Assembly: GCF_000332275.1 (NCBI RefSeq)
Contig: NZ_CM001776.1
Location: forward strand, 3,165,737 to 3,229,736
Length of the DNA stretch: 64,000 nt
Source of the DNA: Synechococcus sp. PCC 7336
GTDB taxonomy: Bacteria > Cyanobacteriota > Cyanobacteriia > Thermostichales > PCC-7336
Direction: 5' to 3'
Shown here in pieces: positions 1 through 8,446 of this stretch. Every line of letters starts with the position of its first letter. Position 1 is the first letter of the stretch. Below the pieces are notes generated by a model. That model did no database searches. It had not been told where the DNA came from and saw nothing but the letters and a program-made list of their open reading frames with translations. The position numbers and the translations under genes are program-made.

Positions 1-525
1 GTGCGCAAACTGTCATTGGGGGAGCGCATGAAGGCGGAGCTGCTGGCGGCACTGTTGCACCAACCCACGGTTCTGTTTCTGGACGAGCCTACGCTGGGTT
101 TGGATGTCAATGCTCAGGTGGCGGTGCGGGATTTTTTGCGTCAGTATAACGAGCGCTATCGGGCCACGATTTTGCTAACCAGCCACTACATGGCGGACAT
201 TACGGCTCTGTGCGATCGCGTTCTCGTCATCTACGAAGGCCAAGCGATCTACGATGGCAGATTGGACAGCCTGCTGGAAAAATTTGCCCCCTACCGCGAA
301 GTCAAGGTGGAGTTGGCCCGCGATTACCCCCGAGCGCAATTGAGCAGCTATGGCGAATTACAGGGGCTAGAGGGGCGGCAGGCTCGATTTGTCCTGCAGC
401 GCGATCGCCTGACTGCCACGGTGGCTCAACTACTGGCAGATTTAGAGGTGGCGGACCTAACCGTGACCGATCCCCCCGTTGAAGAGGTCATCGGTCGGGT
501 GTTTCGAGCGGGAGCCGTGGCATGA
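1..525 (+). CDS. ABC exporter ATP-binding subunit, C-terminal part
   Basis: This is the C-terminal 174 residues of an ABC-2 type exporter ATPase, cut by the left window edge. Visible in order are the signature motif (LSLGERMK, residues 4-11), Walker B with the catalytic glutamate (LFLDEP, residues 25-30), the D-loop (GLD) and the switch histidine (TSHYM, H62). Walker A lies outside the window. The TGA stop overlaps the ATG of the next gene (ATGA), so translation is probably coupled to the two following permeases. The protein would energise export at the inner face of the cytoplasmic membrane. The substrate cannot be read from sequence. Confidence 0.9.
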   Translation: MRKLSLGERMKAELLAALLHQPTVLFLDEPTLGLDVNAQVAVRDFLRQYNERYRATILLTSHYMADITALCDRVLVIYEGQAIYDGRLDSLLEKFAPYREVKVELARDYPRAQLSSYGELQGLEGRQARFVLQRDRLTATVAQLLADLEVADLTVTDPPVEEVIGRVFRAGAVA

Positions 526-1310
526 GGCAGGTGTTGCGCAGGGCGCGCGTCTTGCTGGTGGTGTATTACGCCTACATGCTGGAGTATCGGGCCGAGCTGG
601 TGTTTTGGCTGCTCTCGGGCACACTGCCATTCATTGTTATGGGCATTTGGATGGAGGCGGCTCGAACGGGCAGTTTCCCCCTATCGCCGCTGGAGTTTGC
701 CCGCTATTTTCTTGCGGTCTTCCTAATCCGCCAACTCAGTGTTGTCTGGGTGATTTGGGATTTCGAGAAAGAGATATTAGAGGGCAAGCTCTCTCCCCTC
801 CTGCTGCAGCCAATCGATCCGGTGTGGCGGCATTTTGCCGGACATGCTGCCGAACGTATCGCCCGCACGCCATTCATTGCAATCGCCGTGGGCTTTTTCT
901 TCTGTCTCTATCCTGCAGCCTTTTGGCTGCCAAGGCTCGATCGCCTATTGATGTTTGCGATCGCGGCTGGGGCTGTGTTTGCGATGCGGTTTCTGATTCA
1001 GTACACGCTGGCAATCTCGTCCTTTTGGATCGAACGGTCCACGGCACTGTTCAACTTGTGGTTTCTGTTCTATATTTTCTTGTCGGGCATGATTGCCCCG
1101 CTAGATGTGTTTCCCGAGGCAGTGAGACAGGTGGTGTTGTGGACGCCACTGCCCTATCTGGTGGATTTTCCGGCCAATTTGCTGTTGGGGCGTCCAGTAA
1201 GCATCGGGCAGGCGATCGCGGTGTTTGCCATCTGGGGTGGAGTTCTGCTGGCACTGAATCGCTGGCTGTGGCGGCGGGGGTTGCGGCACTACTCGGCGAT
1301 GGGAGCGTAG
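522..1310 (+). CDS. ABC-2 family permease (PF06182-like), first of a pair
   Basis: This 262-residue protein has about six hydrophobic segments and no ATPase motif. It begins with a short basic tail (MRQVLRRARVLL) followed by a segment containing YRAELVFWLL. The sequence style matches the ABC-2 family transporter proteins of PF06182 (formerly DUF990), which in cyanobacteria usually occur as two permeases behind one ATPase. It overlaps the ATPase gene by 4 bp and is followed after 3 bp by a second, similar permease, so the three form one operon and most likely one exporter. The family assignment is from recalled sequence style; the substrate is unknown. Confidence 0.8.
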   Translation: MRQVLRRARVLLVVYYAYMLEYRAELVFWLLSGTLPFIVMGIWMEAARTGSFPLSPLEFARYFLAVFLIRQLSVVWVIWDFEKEILEGKLSPLLLQPIDPVWRHFAGHAAERIARTPFIAIAVGFFFCLYPAAFWLPRLDRLLMFAIAAGAVFAMRFLIQYTLAISSFWIERSTALFNLWFLFYIFLSGMIAPLDVFPEAVRQVVLWTPLPYLVDFPANLLLGRPVSIGQAIAVFAIWGGVLLALNRWLWRRGLRHYSAMGA

Positions 1311-1313
1311 GGG

Positions 1314-2105
1314 ATGGCAGGGTTGTGGCGCTACCTGCGGGTGCTGGGATTGTTTTGGGGCGCAGCGCTGGCGGCTGAGATGGAATATCGCGCCAATTTT
1401 GTGGTGGCGGCGTTGAGTAGTTTGGGAAATTTGGCGGGCAGTGTGTTCAGCCTGTTTTTGTTTTATCGGACCGGCTATACGTTTCAGGGGTGGAGTTGGG
1501 AAGAGGCGTTGGTGGTATTGGGCATTTTCACGCTGCTGCAGGGCCTTTCCAATACGTTTTTGGCTCCCAATCTCAATAAAATCGTGCGACTGGTTCAAGA
1601 GGGTACACTCGATTTTGTCTTGCTCAAACCGATTAGCAGTCAGTTCCAACTGTCGTTTCGAGCCATGTCCCCTTGGGGATTGCCAGATGTGTTTTTCGGC
1701 AGTGGGATGGTCTTGTTTGCCGGCGATCGTCTCCATCTCTCCCCGGCTGCCTATCTATTCGGTCTTCCCCCTCTTGCCTTTGGCATTCTCAGTCTTTACA
1801 GTCTCTGGTTTATTCTCGGAGCCACCAGTGTTTGGTTTGTCAAAATCTATAACGTGACTGAAGTGTTGCGGGGATTATTGGAAGCCGGTCGCTATCCAAT
1901 TGTGGCCTATCCAGCTATCTATCGATTCTTTTTCACGTTTGTGATTCCCGTCGCTTTTCTCACCAGTGTGCCGGCGGAGGCGGTTGTGGGGCGGGCGCAG
2001 TTGGGCTGGACGTTGGGGGCTGCAGTTTTGGCTGGAGGGTTGTTATGTGCCGCCCATCAGTTTTGGCGGTTTGCGCTGCGGTTTTATACCAGTGCCTCCA
2101 GTTGA
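1314..2105 (+). CDS. ABC-2 family permease (PF06182-like), second of a pair
   Basis: This 263-residue integral membrane protein has about six hydrophobic stretches. Its N-terminal portion contains AEMEYRANFVVAAL, which parallels the YRAELVFWLL region of the preceding permease, so the two are probably paralogous halves of a heterodimeric channel. It starts 3 bp after the previous stop and is the last gene of the operon: the next gene is on the opposite strand with its stop 4 bp away. A loop near residue 110 (KPISSQFQL) matches LQPIDPVWRHF in the partner. Confidence 0.8.
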   Translation: MAGLWRYLRVLGLFWGAALAAEMEYRANFVVAALSSLGNLAGSVFSLFLFYRTGYTFQGWSWEEALVVLGIFTLLQGLSNTFLAPNLNKIVRLVQEGTLDFVLLKPISSQFQLSFRAMSPWGLPDVFFGSGMVLFAGDRLHLSPAAYLFGLPPLAFGILSLYSLWFILGATSVWFVKIYNVTEVLRGLLEAGRYPIVAYPAIYRFFFTFVIPVAFLTSVPAEAVVGRAQLGWTLGAAVLAGGLLCAAHQFWRFALRFYTSASS

Positions 2106-2108
2106 GTT

Positions 2109-2981
2109 TTAGTCATAATCCCAATTTGGATATTGAGGTGGAGCTTCTCCGTGGCGATCGAGTTCTTTGAGATAGCGGTGTTTGGACGCATTCTCATCAA
2201 CACTCTCTAGGCACACCTCAAACTTCCACCAATCGCCAAAATCAAAGATGTAAGTCATGACCTGTCCCACCTGCAGCGGCACTTCGCCGATGCGCACATC
2301 GGAGGTGGATAGGTCGCCGCTGTCCGACCAGGGGTGGGTAATCTCGCGCTGGCGGCCGAGGGCGTCGGCAAACTCAAACATGTCTAAATGGTCGGAGTCG
2401 AAATCCACTGACTTTCGAATGGCATAGGCGAGATCTTCGAGGCTGCGATCGCTAGAAATGGCAATCCGTCTCCAGATGCTGCCGAGGGAGACCTTGAAGG
2501 TGTAGACTCCCTCGCGAGTATCGGGTTGAAGTAGGGCAAAACAGTTTTGCCACTCGGGGAAATAGGGCTGAAAGGTCGATTGCATCTCCCCATAGGGCAC
2601 GGTCACATCTGATTTTGATTCCCAAATATAGTGATTGGCGATCGTGGCTCGCCGAAACAACTCCACTACGGCATCGCCCAAGGGTAGCCGTTTAACCTGC
2701 TTCACGCGCCAACCTTTGCCCTTGCCGGGTTTGCCCGTGGTGACTTGCCAAAACCCAAACAGGTGCAGCAGCGCTACATTATGACCTCCCGGCCAATAAT
2801 TCAGATTCTCCTGTTCTGCATAATTGCGATATCGAGTCCCTTTGGCGGGAGTATTGTCCCAAATCGTGGCGAATCTCGCACCTTCAGTCATGGGGCCGCT
2901 GCGGCGATCGCCCCTTTTGCCCAACCTCGATAAGTTCTGTAAGGTTTGGCTGATTGGCGATCGCTCATTCTTGCCGTTCAC
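2109..2981 (-). CDS. Plasmid pRiA4b ORF-3 family-like protein
   Basis: This is a 290-residue soluble protein. The C-terminal half contains the pattern seen in the plasmid pRiA4b ORF-3 family (PF07929): VYTFKVSLGSIWRRIAIS, then TLEDLAYAI-like and FDFGDWWKFEVCLE segments. The N-terminal third (about 100 residues, with NLNYWPGGHNVALLHLFGF) is not part of that domain and I do not recognise it. Some members of the family ride on mobile elements and the biochemical role is unknown. It converges with the ABC operon on the other strand and has no evident operon partner. Confidence 0.6.
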   Translation of the reverse strand: MNGKNERSPISQTLQNLSRLGKRGDRRSGPMTEGARFATIWDNTPAKGTRYRNYAEQENLNYWPGGHNVALLHLFGFWQVTTGKPGKGKGWRVKQVKRLPLGDAVVELFRRATIANHYIWESKSDVTVPYGEMQSTFQPYFPEWQNCFALLQPDTREGVYTFKVSLGSIWRRIAISSDRSLEDLAYAIRKSVDFDSDHLDMFEFADALGRQREITHPWSDSGDLSTSDVRIGEVPLQVGQVMTYIFDFGDWWKFEVCLESVDENASKHRYLKELDRHGEAPPQYPNWDYD

Positions 2982-3129
2982 TCAGGCCGGAGAGGCGATC
3001 GCCACCCTGTTATAAAACATCAGTAAATTTCCATCGAGATCCTATCTTTTGACTTTTATTGTCTCTGTATATACCTCTATCGATCTAAACTTGTTAATAA
3101 TATAGCATTAACGCTAAAACTAGATGCTT

Positions 3130-3268
3130 GAGGGCACCTCGAAAAATTGACTATCCCGGCCAAGTAGTGAGATCGTGGGATATCACTTAATGAGGTCTAA
3201 GGTGATGGGTCAGCAAGGCTTTTGGGATTGGAAAGAGCGCCATGAAAAGCTGAGCAGTAAAAAGCCAT
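3130..3268 (+). mobile_element. Left-end remnant of an IS (IS5-like transposase start)
   Basis: The stretch starts with GAGGGCACCTCGAAAAATTG, which looks like a left inverted repeat. At 3205 it continues into an ATG reading MGQQGFWDWKERHEKLSSKK, the characteristic opening of a group of IS5-type transposases (MG.xGFWD...R...LS.K). Homology stops after about 20 codons, where the sequence meets the end of the neighbouring permease gene; no right end or remaining transposase is present. It is therefore a truncated, dead insertion. The family call is from recognition of the N-terminus only. Confidence 0.5.
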
Positions 3269-3271
3269 TAC

Positions 3272-4435
3272 CTAATCGGGGTAAGTACTGTCCTTACGAT
3301 CGGGGGTTATGGGATTAGAGTCTATACGTTTACTTTCTCCGCCATCCGTCTTCCGGGCTAACAAGGGTGTAGCGTCCGAGAAGGCGGGTACGACCTCAAA
3401 GCTCTTGGGTTCGAGACCATCGCTGTGCCAGCGATCGAGTACATCCACAATCACCACCTCCCGCAGCCAAACCTGCAAAACCGCCGCCAGCGGCAAGGCC
3501 AAAAATAGTCCGAGAAAACCGAAGAAGCTGGCGAAGAATAATTGTGCCAACAAAATCAGCCCGGGCAGCAACGACACCTGACGGGCCATCACCAACGGCG
3601 TCAAAACCCCCGTTTCGATGTTTTGCAAAATGATATAGAGAACAATGACCCCCAACGCTTTGAGTGGGTCTACTGTCAAAGCTACGATCAGGGGGGGCAA
3701 AACACTTAGGGTAGGGCCAATATTCGGGATAAAGTTGAGCAACCCGGCGATGGTGGCATGGGCGAGCACCAGCGGCACGCCGAGAGCCCACAACCCCAAG
3801 CCGCTCAAGATGGCAATAAATAAGGAGTTAATCACAATGCCCACCACCCAGCCGCGTAAAGAGCGATCGCAACGATGGAGAATATAGCGAATTCGAGGGC
3901 GATAGAAGGCAGGAAAGATGCGCACGAAGGCGCTGGTGTAGGAGGCGGGATCGAGCAGCAGCAGAATGGTAAGGATGCCCACCAAGAAAATGCCGATGAC
4001 AATATTGAGGGAGCTGTTCAGAAACATCAGCGACTGGCCGATCAGTCGAGTGGTTTGGGGCGTAATGGTATTGAATAGCTCCAGTAAATTAGGTAGCTCT
4101 ACCCGGTCTGACAGACGAGAGATCGCTTCTTCTGCCAGATTTTCCAATTCACGCAACGCATCGGGGATCAAAGCAGTGAGGTCTGCAATTTGGTCCACCA
4201 ATGGAGGCACCACCAACAGTCCCAATACTGTCAAACCGACCAGCACCGTCAAGATGGCGATCGCCAGTGCAGGTCCTCGCTTAATGCCATACCGTTGCGG
4301 AACGCGGGCCAAGGTATCTAGCGCCACCGACAGCACAATCCCGGCAAACAGCAGCATCGCGAGCTGCCGTACTTGCCACAGCAGAAACACTATTGCACAG
4401 AGTGCAATCAATCCGGCCCACTGGGCGATTTTCAT
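3272..4435 (-). CDS. AI-2E family (PerM-like) membrane transporter
   Basis: The 387-residue polytopic protein is typical of the AI-2E/PerM family (PF01594): two or three N-terminal transmembrane helices (residues 5-85), a long soluble insert rich in LIPDALRELENLAEEAISRL, then a C-terminal block of helices containing GLLNFIPNIGPTLSVLPP, the family's conserved NFIPxIGP motif (around residue 230). The hydrophilic tail (about 50 residues) is variable in the family. Members are trimeric to pentameric transporters of uncertain substrate. The gene stands alone, with a truncated IS end abutting its stop codon. Confidence 0.85.
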   Translation of the reverse strand: MKIAQWAGLIALCAIVFLLWQVRQLAMLLFAGIVLSVALDTLARVPQRYGIKRGPALAIAILTVLVGLTVLGLLVVPPLVDQIADLTALIPDALRELENLAEEAISRLSDRVELPNLLELFNTITPQTTRLIGQSLMFLNSSLNIVIGIFLVGILTILLLLDPASYTSAFVRIFPAFYRPRIRYILHRCDRSLRGWVVGIVINSLFIAILSGLGLWALGVPLVLAHATIAGLLNFIPNIGPTLSVLPPLIVALTVDPLKALGVIVLYIILQNIETGVLTPLVMARQVSLLPGLILLAQLFFASFFGFLGLFLALPLAAVLQVWLREVVIVDVLDRWHSDGLEPKSFEVVPAFSDATPLLARKTDGGESKRIDSNPITPDRKDSTYPD

Positions 4436-4543
4436 AAACGGGCGGCCCCCATCTGCAACCTGTTACGGTCAGTTGTATCAAGCTTGGGGGGATTGGAAAA
4501 GGTGCGGGCGGGAGAATAACAGCAGTGGTGGGGGCGATCGCCT

Positions 4544-5203
4544 TTAAGGCTGAGGTTCAAAACCTTCAGGAAAAAGCTTGTCTAACTGGATCTCCAAACC
4601 CACTAAGACCGCTTCGCCGGACAAGACTTGGGGCGATTTGAGTCGCTCGACAGGGCGATCGCCTCGATAAATTTCCACCCATCCCGTACGCGGATCGATC
4701 GACCATCCCAGCCGACAGCCATTGTCGATATATTCCTGCATCTTGTCCCGCAGTTCCTCAATATCGTCTGTTTCAGAAGCCAGTTCCAAGACAAAATCGG
4801 GACAAATGGGTGCAAATCCCTTCCGTTGCTGTGGAGGTAGTGCATCCCAACGAGACTGCTCGATCCAAGCCACATCGGGGGAGCGAATGGCTCCATTGGG
4901 TAGCGTAAACCCCGTAGAAGAATCAAAAATTTCTCCTGCGCGACTGGTTAAAGCCCAGTTTCCGATCGCGATCGTCAATCTGGCATTCTGGCGTCCCCCC
5001 TCACTCCCAGTGGGCGACATGACTATCAATCTCCCTGCTGCTGTCAACTCCAGTCTCAGCTCTGGATTTGCTGCCGCCAAGTGCTCGAATTGTTCTGGAG
5101 TTACCGTGCAGCTAGGCGGCACCTTCACTAGCATTCCAGTCATCGCAATTGCCTCCCACTGGTCTTCGAGATTGCCCTCAGTTTCGACTGCTACAGGTTT
5201 CAA
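4544..5203 (-). CDS. Uma2 family (DUF820) protein, distal copy of a tandem pair
   Basis: The 219-residue Uma2 protein (PF05685, a PD-(D/E)XK nuclease-like fold of unknown role, greatly expanded in cyanobacteria) shows the usual core: LRLELTAAGRLIVMSPTG, then IRSPDVAWI and CPDFVLELASETD, with the acidic residues and the E/D of the nuclease-like site. It starts 3 bp after the stop of an upstream paralog on the same strand (5207-5821), so the two are cotranscribed. The C-terminal halves are almost identical while the N-terminal and extreme C-terminal parts differ. The first 20 residues are longer than in the paralog; an internal ATG in AIAMTGMLVKV is an alternative start. Confidence 0.85.
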   Translation of the reverse strand: MKPVAVETEGNLEDQWEAIAMTGMLVKVPPSCTVTPEQFEHLAAANPELRLELTAAGRLIVMSPTGSEGGRQNARLTIAIGNWALTSRAGEIFDSSTGFTLPNGAIRSPDVAWIEQSRWDALPPQQRKGFAPICPDFVLELASETDDIEELRDKMQEYIDNGCRLGWSIDPRTGWVEIYRGDRPVERLKSPQVLSGEAVLVGLEIQLDKLFPEGFEPQP

Positions 5204-5206
5204 ATT

Positions 5207-5821
5207 TCAGTGCGATCGCCCAAACCCCTTGGGGAAAATAGCCTTCAGATCGAGGGTTAACCCCGGTAAAATCGCTTCGTCGGACAGAGTTTGGGGCGAT
5301 TTGAGTCGCTCGACAGGGCGATCGCCTCGATAAATTTCCACCCATCCCGTACGCGGATCGATCGACCATCCCAGCCGACAGCCGTTGTCGATATATTCCT
5401 GCATCTCGTCCCGCAGTTCCCCAATATCGTCTGTTTCGGAAGCCAGTTCCAAGACAAAATCGGGACAAATGGGTGCAAATCCCTTCCGTTGCTGCAGAGT
5501 TAGGGCATCCCAACGAGACTGCTCGATCCAAGCCACATCGGGGGAGCGAATGGCTCCATTGGGCAGCGTAAACCCCGTAGAAGAGTCGAATACTTTCCCC
5601 AGGCGCGCGCGGCGATTCCAGATCGCAACGTCAGCTGTCAGCTCGGCATTGTAACCGCCGCTTTCCGTTCCTGTCGGGGGCATCGCAATCAATTGTCCTT
5701 CAGCCGTCAACTCCAGCCGCAGATCGGGATTCGCTACCGCCAACTGCTCGAATTGCTCTGGGGTCACTGTGATGCTAGACGGCACCTTCACTAACACTCC
5801 AACCATCGCAATTGCCCCCAC
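5207..5821 (-). CDS. Uma2 family (DUF820) protein, proximal copy of a tandem pair
   Basis: This 204-residue Uma2 protein is the upstream member of a tandem pair. Landmarks are LRLELTAEGQLIAMPPTG, IRSPDVAWI, CPDFVLELASETD and EYIDNGCRLGWSIDP. The central to C-terminal block matches the downstream copy at nearly every base, whereas the ends (KAIFPKGFGRSH versus DKLFPEGFEPQP) have diverged. The gene begins shortly after gcvT on the same strand. The function of the family is not established; annotation as an endonuclease rests on fold only. Confidence 0.85.
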   Translation of the reverse strand: MGAIAMVGVLVKVPSSITVTPEQFEQLAVANPDLRLELTAEGQLIAMPPTGTESGGYNAELTADVAIWNRRARLGKVFDSSTGFTLPNGAIRSPDVAWIEQSRWDALTLQQRKGFAPICPDFVLELASETDDIGELRDEMQEYIDNGCRLGWSIDPRTGWVEIYRGDRPVERLKSPQTLSDEAILPGLTLDLKAIFPKGFGRSH

Positions 5822-5851
5822 AGAGCACAGATGCTTTTAGCCTAACTCTAT

Positions 5852-6961
5852 CTACTGAGGATAGAACGGACGCTTCACCACCGTTGCCGGACAGTGCTTG
5901 CCCCGAATGGCGATCTCAATCTTTGTCCCCGACTTGGCCAGCGCAGGAGGTAAATAGGCGATCGCAATCCCCTTGCCCAACATCGGCGACTTTGTGCCAC
6001 TCACCACTGTGCCAACTGTGCTGCCGTCCACCATGACGTCATAACCCGGGCGGGCAATTTCGCGACCGTCCATCGTTACCCAAGCCAGCTTGCGAGGGAG
6101 TCCTTCAGCCTTTTGCCGCTCCAGCACGGACCTGCCGATAAACTCCCCTTTGCGCTTCCAATGCACCAGCCAACCTAAGGAAGCCTCTAACGGCGTGGTG
6201 TCGTCATCCATATCCTGGCCGTAGAGATGTAGCGACGCTTCCAATCGCAGCGTATCCCGCGAGCCCAAGCCGCAAGGGGTCACGCCAGCATCGAGCAGCC
6301 GATCCCACAATTGCACGCCTGCCGCAATGGGCAGCATGACCTCAAAACCGTCTTCCCCCGTGTATCCCGTTCGAGCCACAAAAGCGAAGTCCTCGCTGTT
6401 TTTGAGGGCAACTGTGGCGTGACCGAAGCGGGCGATCGCCCCCAGATCGTCCCGCACCAACGGCTGAAATGCTGCCTCAGCCTCAGGCCCCTGGATCGCT
6501 AAAAGACTCTGCTCGGCAGAGCGATCGCGCAACTCTACCTCCTCCAAATGCTGCAGCAGCCAGTCCTTATCCTTCTGGGTAGTGGCCGCATTCACAATAA
6601 CCGCCCAAACCTCCCATCCCGCCCGCTCGGGATCGCCTCCGCCACAATAGAAAATTAAGTCATCCACAATGCCGCCCCTCTCGTTCAGCAGCACCGTGTA
6701 GCGCCCCTGCCCCTTCTCTAGATCCGCCAAACTACTGGGCACCAAGCGCTCCAATTGCGATCGCACCTGCGCTCCCCGCAGCAGAAACTTGCCCATGTGG
6801 GAAATGTCGAATACCCCCACTTGCGATCGCACGGCACGGTGTTCGGCCAGCGTGCCGGAGTATTGTAGGGGCATCTCCCAGCCACTAAAGGGAACCATGC
6901 GGGCACCGAGGGCAACATGGCGATCGTAAAGGGGGGTGCGGAGCAAAGAGTCTGCAGACAT
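5852..6961 (-). CDS. gcvT: Glycine cleavage system T protein (aminomethyltransferase)
   Basis: GcvT transfers the methylene group from the aminomethyl-lipoyl H protein to tetrahydrofolate, releasing ammonia; in cyanobacteria this is part of photorespiratory glycine metabolism. The 369-residue length is normal. The N-terminus LRTPLYDRHVALGARMVPF is followed by SGWEMPLQYSG and VGVFDISHMGKF. The folate-binding region (YTGEDGFEVMLP) and GLGSRDTLRLEA also match the family. The C-terminal barrel (YDVMVDGSTVGTVVSGTKSP) is complete. It is divergent from gloA with a short gap of about 120 bp. Confidence 0.95.
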   Translation of the reverse strand: MSADSLLRTPLYDRHVALGARMVPFSGWEMPLQYSGTLAEHRAVRSQVGVFDISHMGKFLLRGAQVRSQLERLVPSSLADLEKGQGRYTVLLNERGGIVDDLIFYCGGGDPERAGWEVWAVIVNAATTQKDKDWLLQHLEEVELRDRSAEQSLLAIQGPEAEAAFQPLVRDDLGAIARFGHATVALKNSEDFAFVARTGYTGEDGFEVMLPIAAGVQLWDRLLDAGVTPCGLGSRDTLRLEASLHLYGQDMDDDTTPLEASLGWLVHWKRKGEFIGRSVLERQKAEGLPRKLAWVTMDGREIARPGYDVMVDGSTVGTVVSGTKSPMLGKGIAIAYLPPALAKSGTKIEIAIRGKHCPATVVKRPFYPQ

Positions 6962-7083
6962 AACGAGGGCTCGGGTACGGAAACTGGAGTCAAGCTAACA
7001 TGACAGGTGTCACTGGCTCGCACTTGTCGAACGAGTTGTCGCTGTCAGGTGTACATTCATTTTCGAAGCCGTTAGGAGGGGAC

Positions 7084-7512
7084 ATGCGAATTTTGCATAC
7101 GATGCTGAGGGTGGGAGATCTCGATCGCTCTTTGCAGTTCTATTGCGATGTGCTGGGTATGACGCTTCTGCGCAAAAAGGACTATCCGGGCGGCGAGTTT
7201 ACCTTGGCATTTGTGGGTTACGGTCCCGAGTCGGAGGGGGCAGTTATCGAGTTGACCTACAACTGGGGGGTAGATAGCTACGATTTAGGGGATGCCTACG
7301 GCCACATTGCGCTCGGGGTTGAAGATATTTATGGCACTTGCGATGCCATCAAAGCGCGGGGTGGCGAAGTGGTGCGCGAACCCGGTCCAATGAAGCACGG
7401 CTCGACGGTGATTGCCTTTGTGAAAGATCCCGATGGCTACAAGATCGAGCTGATTCAGCGGCAGGAAGCTGGCGATCGTGCCCCTGAAGTGGCCGCAACG
7501 GCAGCCAGTTAA
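7084..7512 (+). CDS. gloA: Glyoxalase I (lactoylglutathione lyase)
   Basis: GloA converts the hemithioacetal of methylglyoxal and glutathione to S-lactoylglutathione. The 142-residue protein carries the four metal ligands at the positions found in the E. coli enzyme: H5, E56, H74 and E122. The short length without the eukaryotic inserts suggests a Ni/Co-type bacterial enzyme. I chose the ATG at 7084 because TAGGAGG lies just upstream and the product then begins [16 protein letters not shown] as in the family; an in-frame ATG at 7000 would add 28 unconserved residues. About 20 residues at the C-terminus are variable. Confidence 0.93.
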   Translation: MRILHTMLRVGDLDRSLQFYCDVLGMTLLRKKDYPGGEFTLAFVGYGPESEGAVIELTYNWGVDSYDLGDAYGHIALGVEDIYGTCDAIKARGGEVVREPGPMKHGSTVIAFVKDPDGYKIELIQRQEAGDRAPEVAATAAS

Positions 7513-7570
7513 TTGGGTCGAGCCAACGCAAGGCGATCGCGTACCATCGCTATTGTGAAGAGGGTGCCCC

Positions 7571-7921
7571 CTACGGTCGAGGAGCCCCGAATGTCGGTAT
7601 CCCCTCCGTTGACTCGCGGAACGGCAAAGACTCTTCCGTATAGTCGATGGGCAAAATCGCCACCACATTCTCGTGAGGGCGGGGCACAATCACCCACGAT
7701 TCCAGAGAACCGCCAGGGGCATTCTCCACCGCTGCAACACCAGCATCCATCGCGATTTTAACTTCGGACACATCGCCGCGAATAACAATGAAGAACCGCG
7801 CACTACCGGCACGGCTGTAGAAGGTCAACGTGACCCGACCTGCCTTAACCATGGCATCGGCAGCCGCCAGAATACCGGGAAACCCTTTCGTTTCAATCGA
7901 GCCTACTGCTTTTTGCGTCAT
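7571..7921 (-). CDS. ccmK4: Carboxysome shell protein CcmK4
   Basis: This single-BMC-domain protein of 116 residues forms hexagonal facets of the beta-carboxysome shell. AVGSIETKGFPGILAAADAM opens the domain, GSARFFIVIRGDV forms the middle strand, and WVIVPRPHENVVAILPID closes it, as in known CcmK4 proteins. The start at 7921 (ATG) is preferred over a TTG at 7933: AGGAG lies 12 bases before the ATG and directly abuts the TTG. It follows ccmK3 on the same strand with a 42-bp gap, the usual ccmK3-ccmK4 satellite arrangement away from the main ccm operon. The tail (PFRESTEGIPTFGAPRP) is slightly long. Confidence 0.92.
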   Translation of the reverse strand: MTQKAVGSIETKGFPGILAAADAMVKAGRVTLTFYSRAGSARFFIVIRGDVSEVKIAMDAGVAAVENAPGGSLESWVIVPRPHENVVAILPIDYTEESLPFRESTEGIPTFGAPRP

Positions 7922-7963
7922 TACGAATTTCAACTCCTGTGGACTGGGTGAGGGAACGGGCGT

Positions 7964-8272
7964 TTAGCGGAAAGGCTCGTCCGCTTCTGTGTATTCGAGG
8001 GGCAAGACCGAAACGATATTCTCCGGCGGATTGGCCACGATGTAGTGGTTGAGCACTGATGCCCCCACCGCCTGATTTTCAACCGCATCTAATCCCGCTG
8101 CCATGGCCTGCTCGACCTCGGATATACTGCCGCGAATTGCAACAAAATACTGACCGCTCTCGGCCCCTGCATAGGTTACGAGGGTCACTTCAGCCCCCTT
8201 CACCATCGCATCCGCAGCAGCCAAAACACCGGGGAATCCAATTGTTTGGACGACGCCTACAGCATCGGGCAT
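7964..8272 (-). CDS. ccmK3: Carboxysome shell protein CcmK3
   Basis: This is a 102-residue BMC-domain shell protein. It differs from CcmK4 in the segments used to tell the two apart: AVGVVQTIGFPGVLAAADAM, AESGQYFVAIRGSISEVE around the pore region, and HYIVANPPENIVSVLPLEYT, all matching CcmK3. CcmK3 is thought to form mixed hexamers with CcmK4 rather than homohexamers, which fits translation of the two from one transcript. A spaced GGAG (CAGGAGCCCGCTATG) lies before the start. The 170 bp upstream, rich in A/T, probably hold the promoter. Confidence 0.92.
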   Translation of the reverse strand: MPDAVGVVQTIGFPGVLAAADAMVKGAEVTLVTYAGAESGQYFVAIRGSISEVEQAMAAGLDAVENQAVGASVLNHYIVANPPENIVSVLPLEYTEADEPFR

Positions 8273-8446
8273 AGCGGGCTCCTGTGGAGGGTGGGGAGGA
8301 ATTATACGCAGATTGATTCAGTTTCGCTGAGGCGGGGAGAATCGTGACGTACCCCCACCGTTATCTGAATTTTCTAGCTACTCTGTCAAGACAATTTTTG
8401 TTATCGATTTGTTTAGTTTTTTTATGAGACTGAGTTGTTTTCTCGG

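Noticed and set aside
1101-1736. 211-codon minus-strand frame across the two permease genes
   Set aside because: Antisense to two recognised genes, low-complexity and glutamine-rich as expected from a shadow frame.
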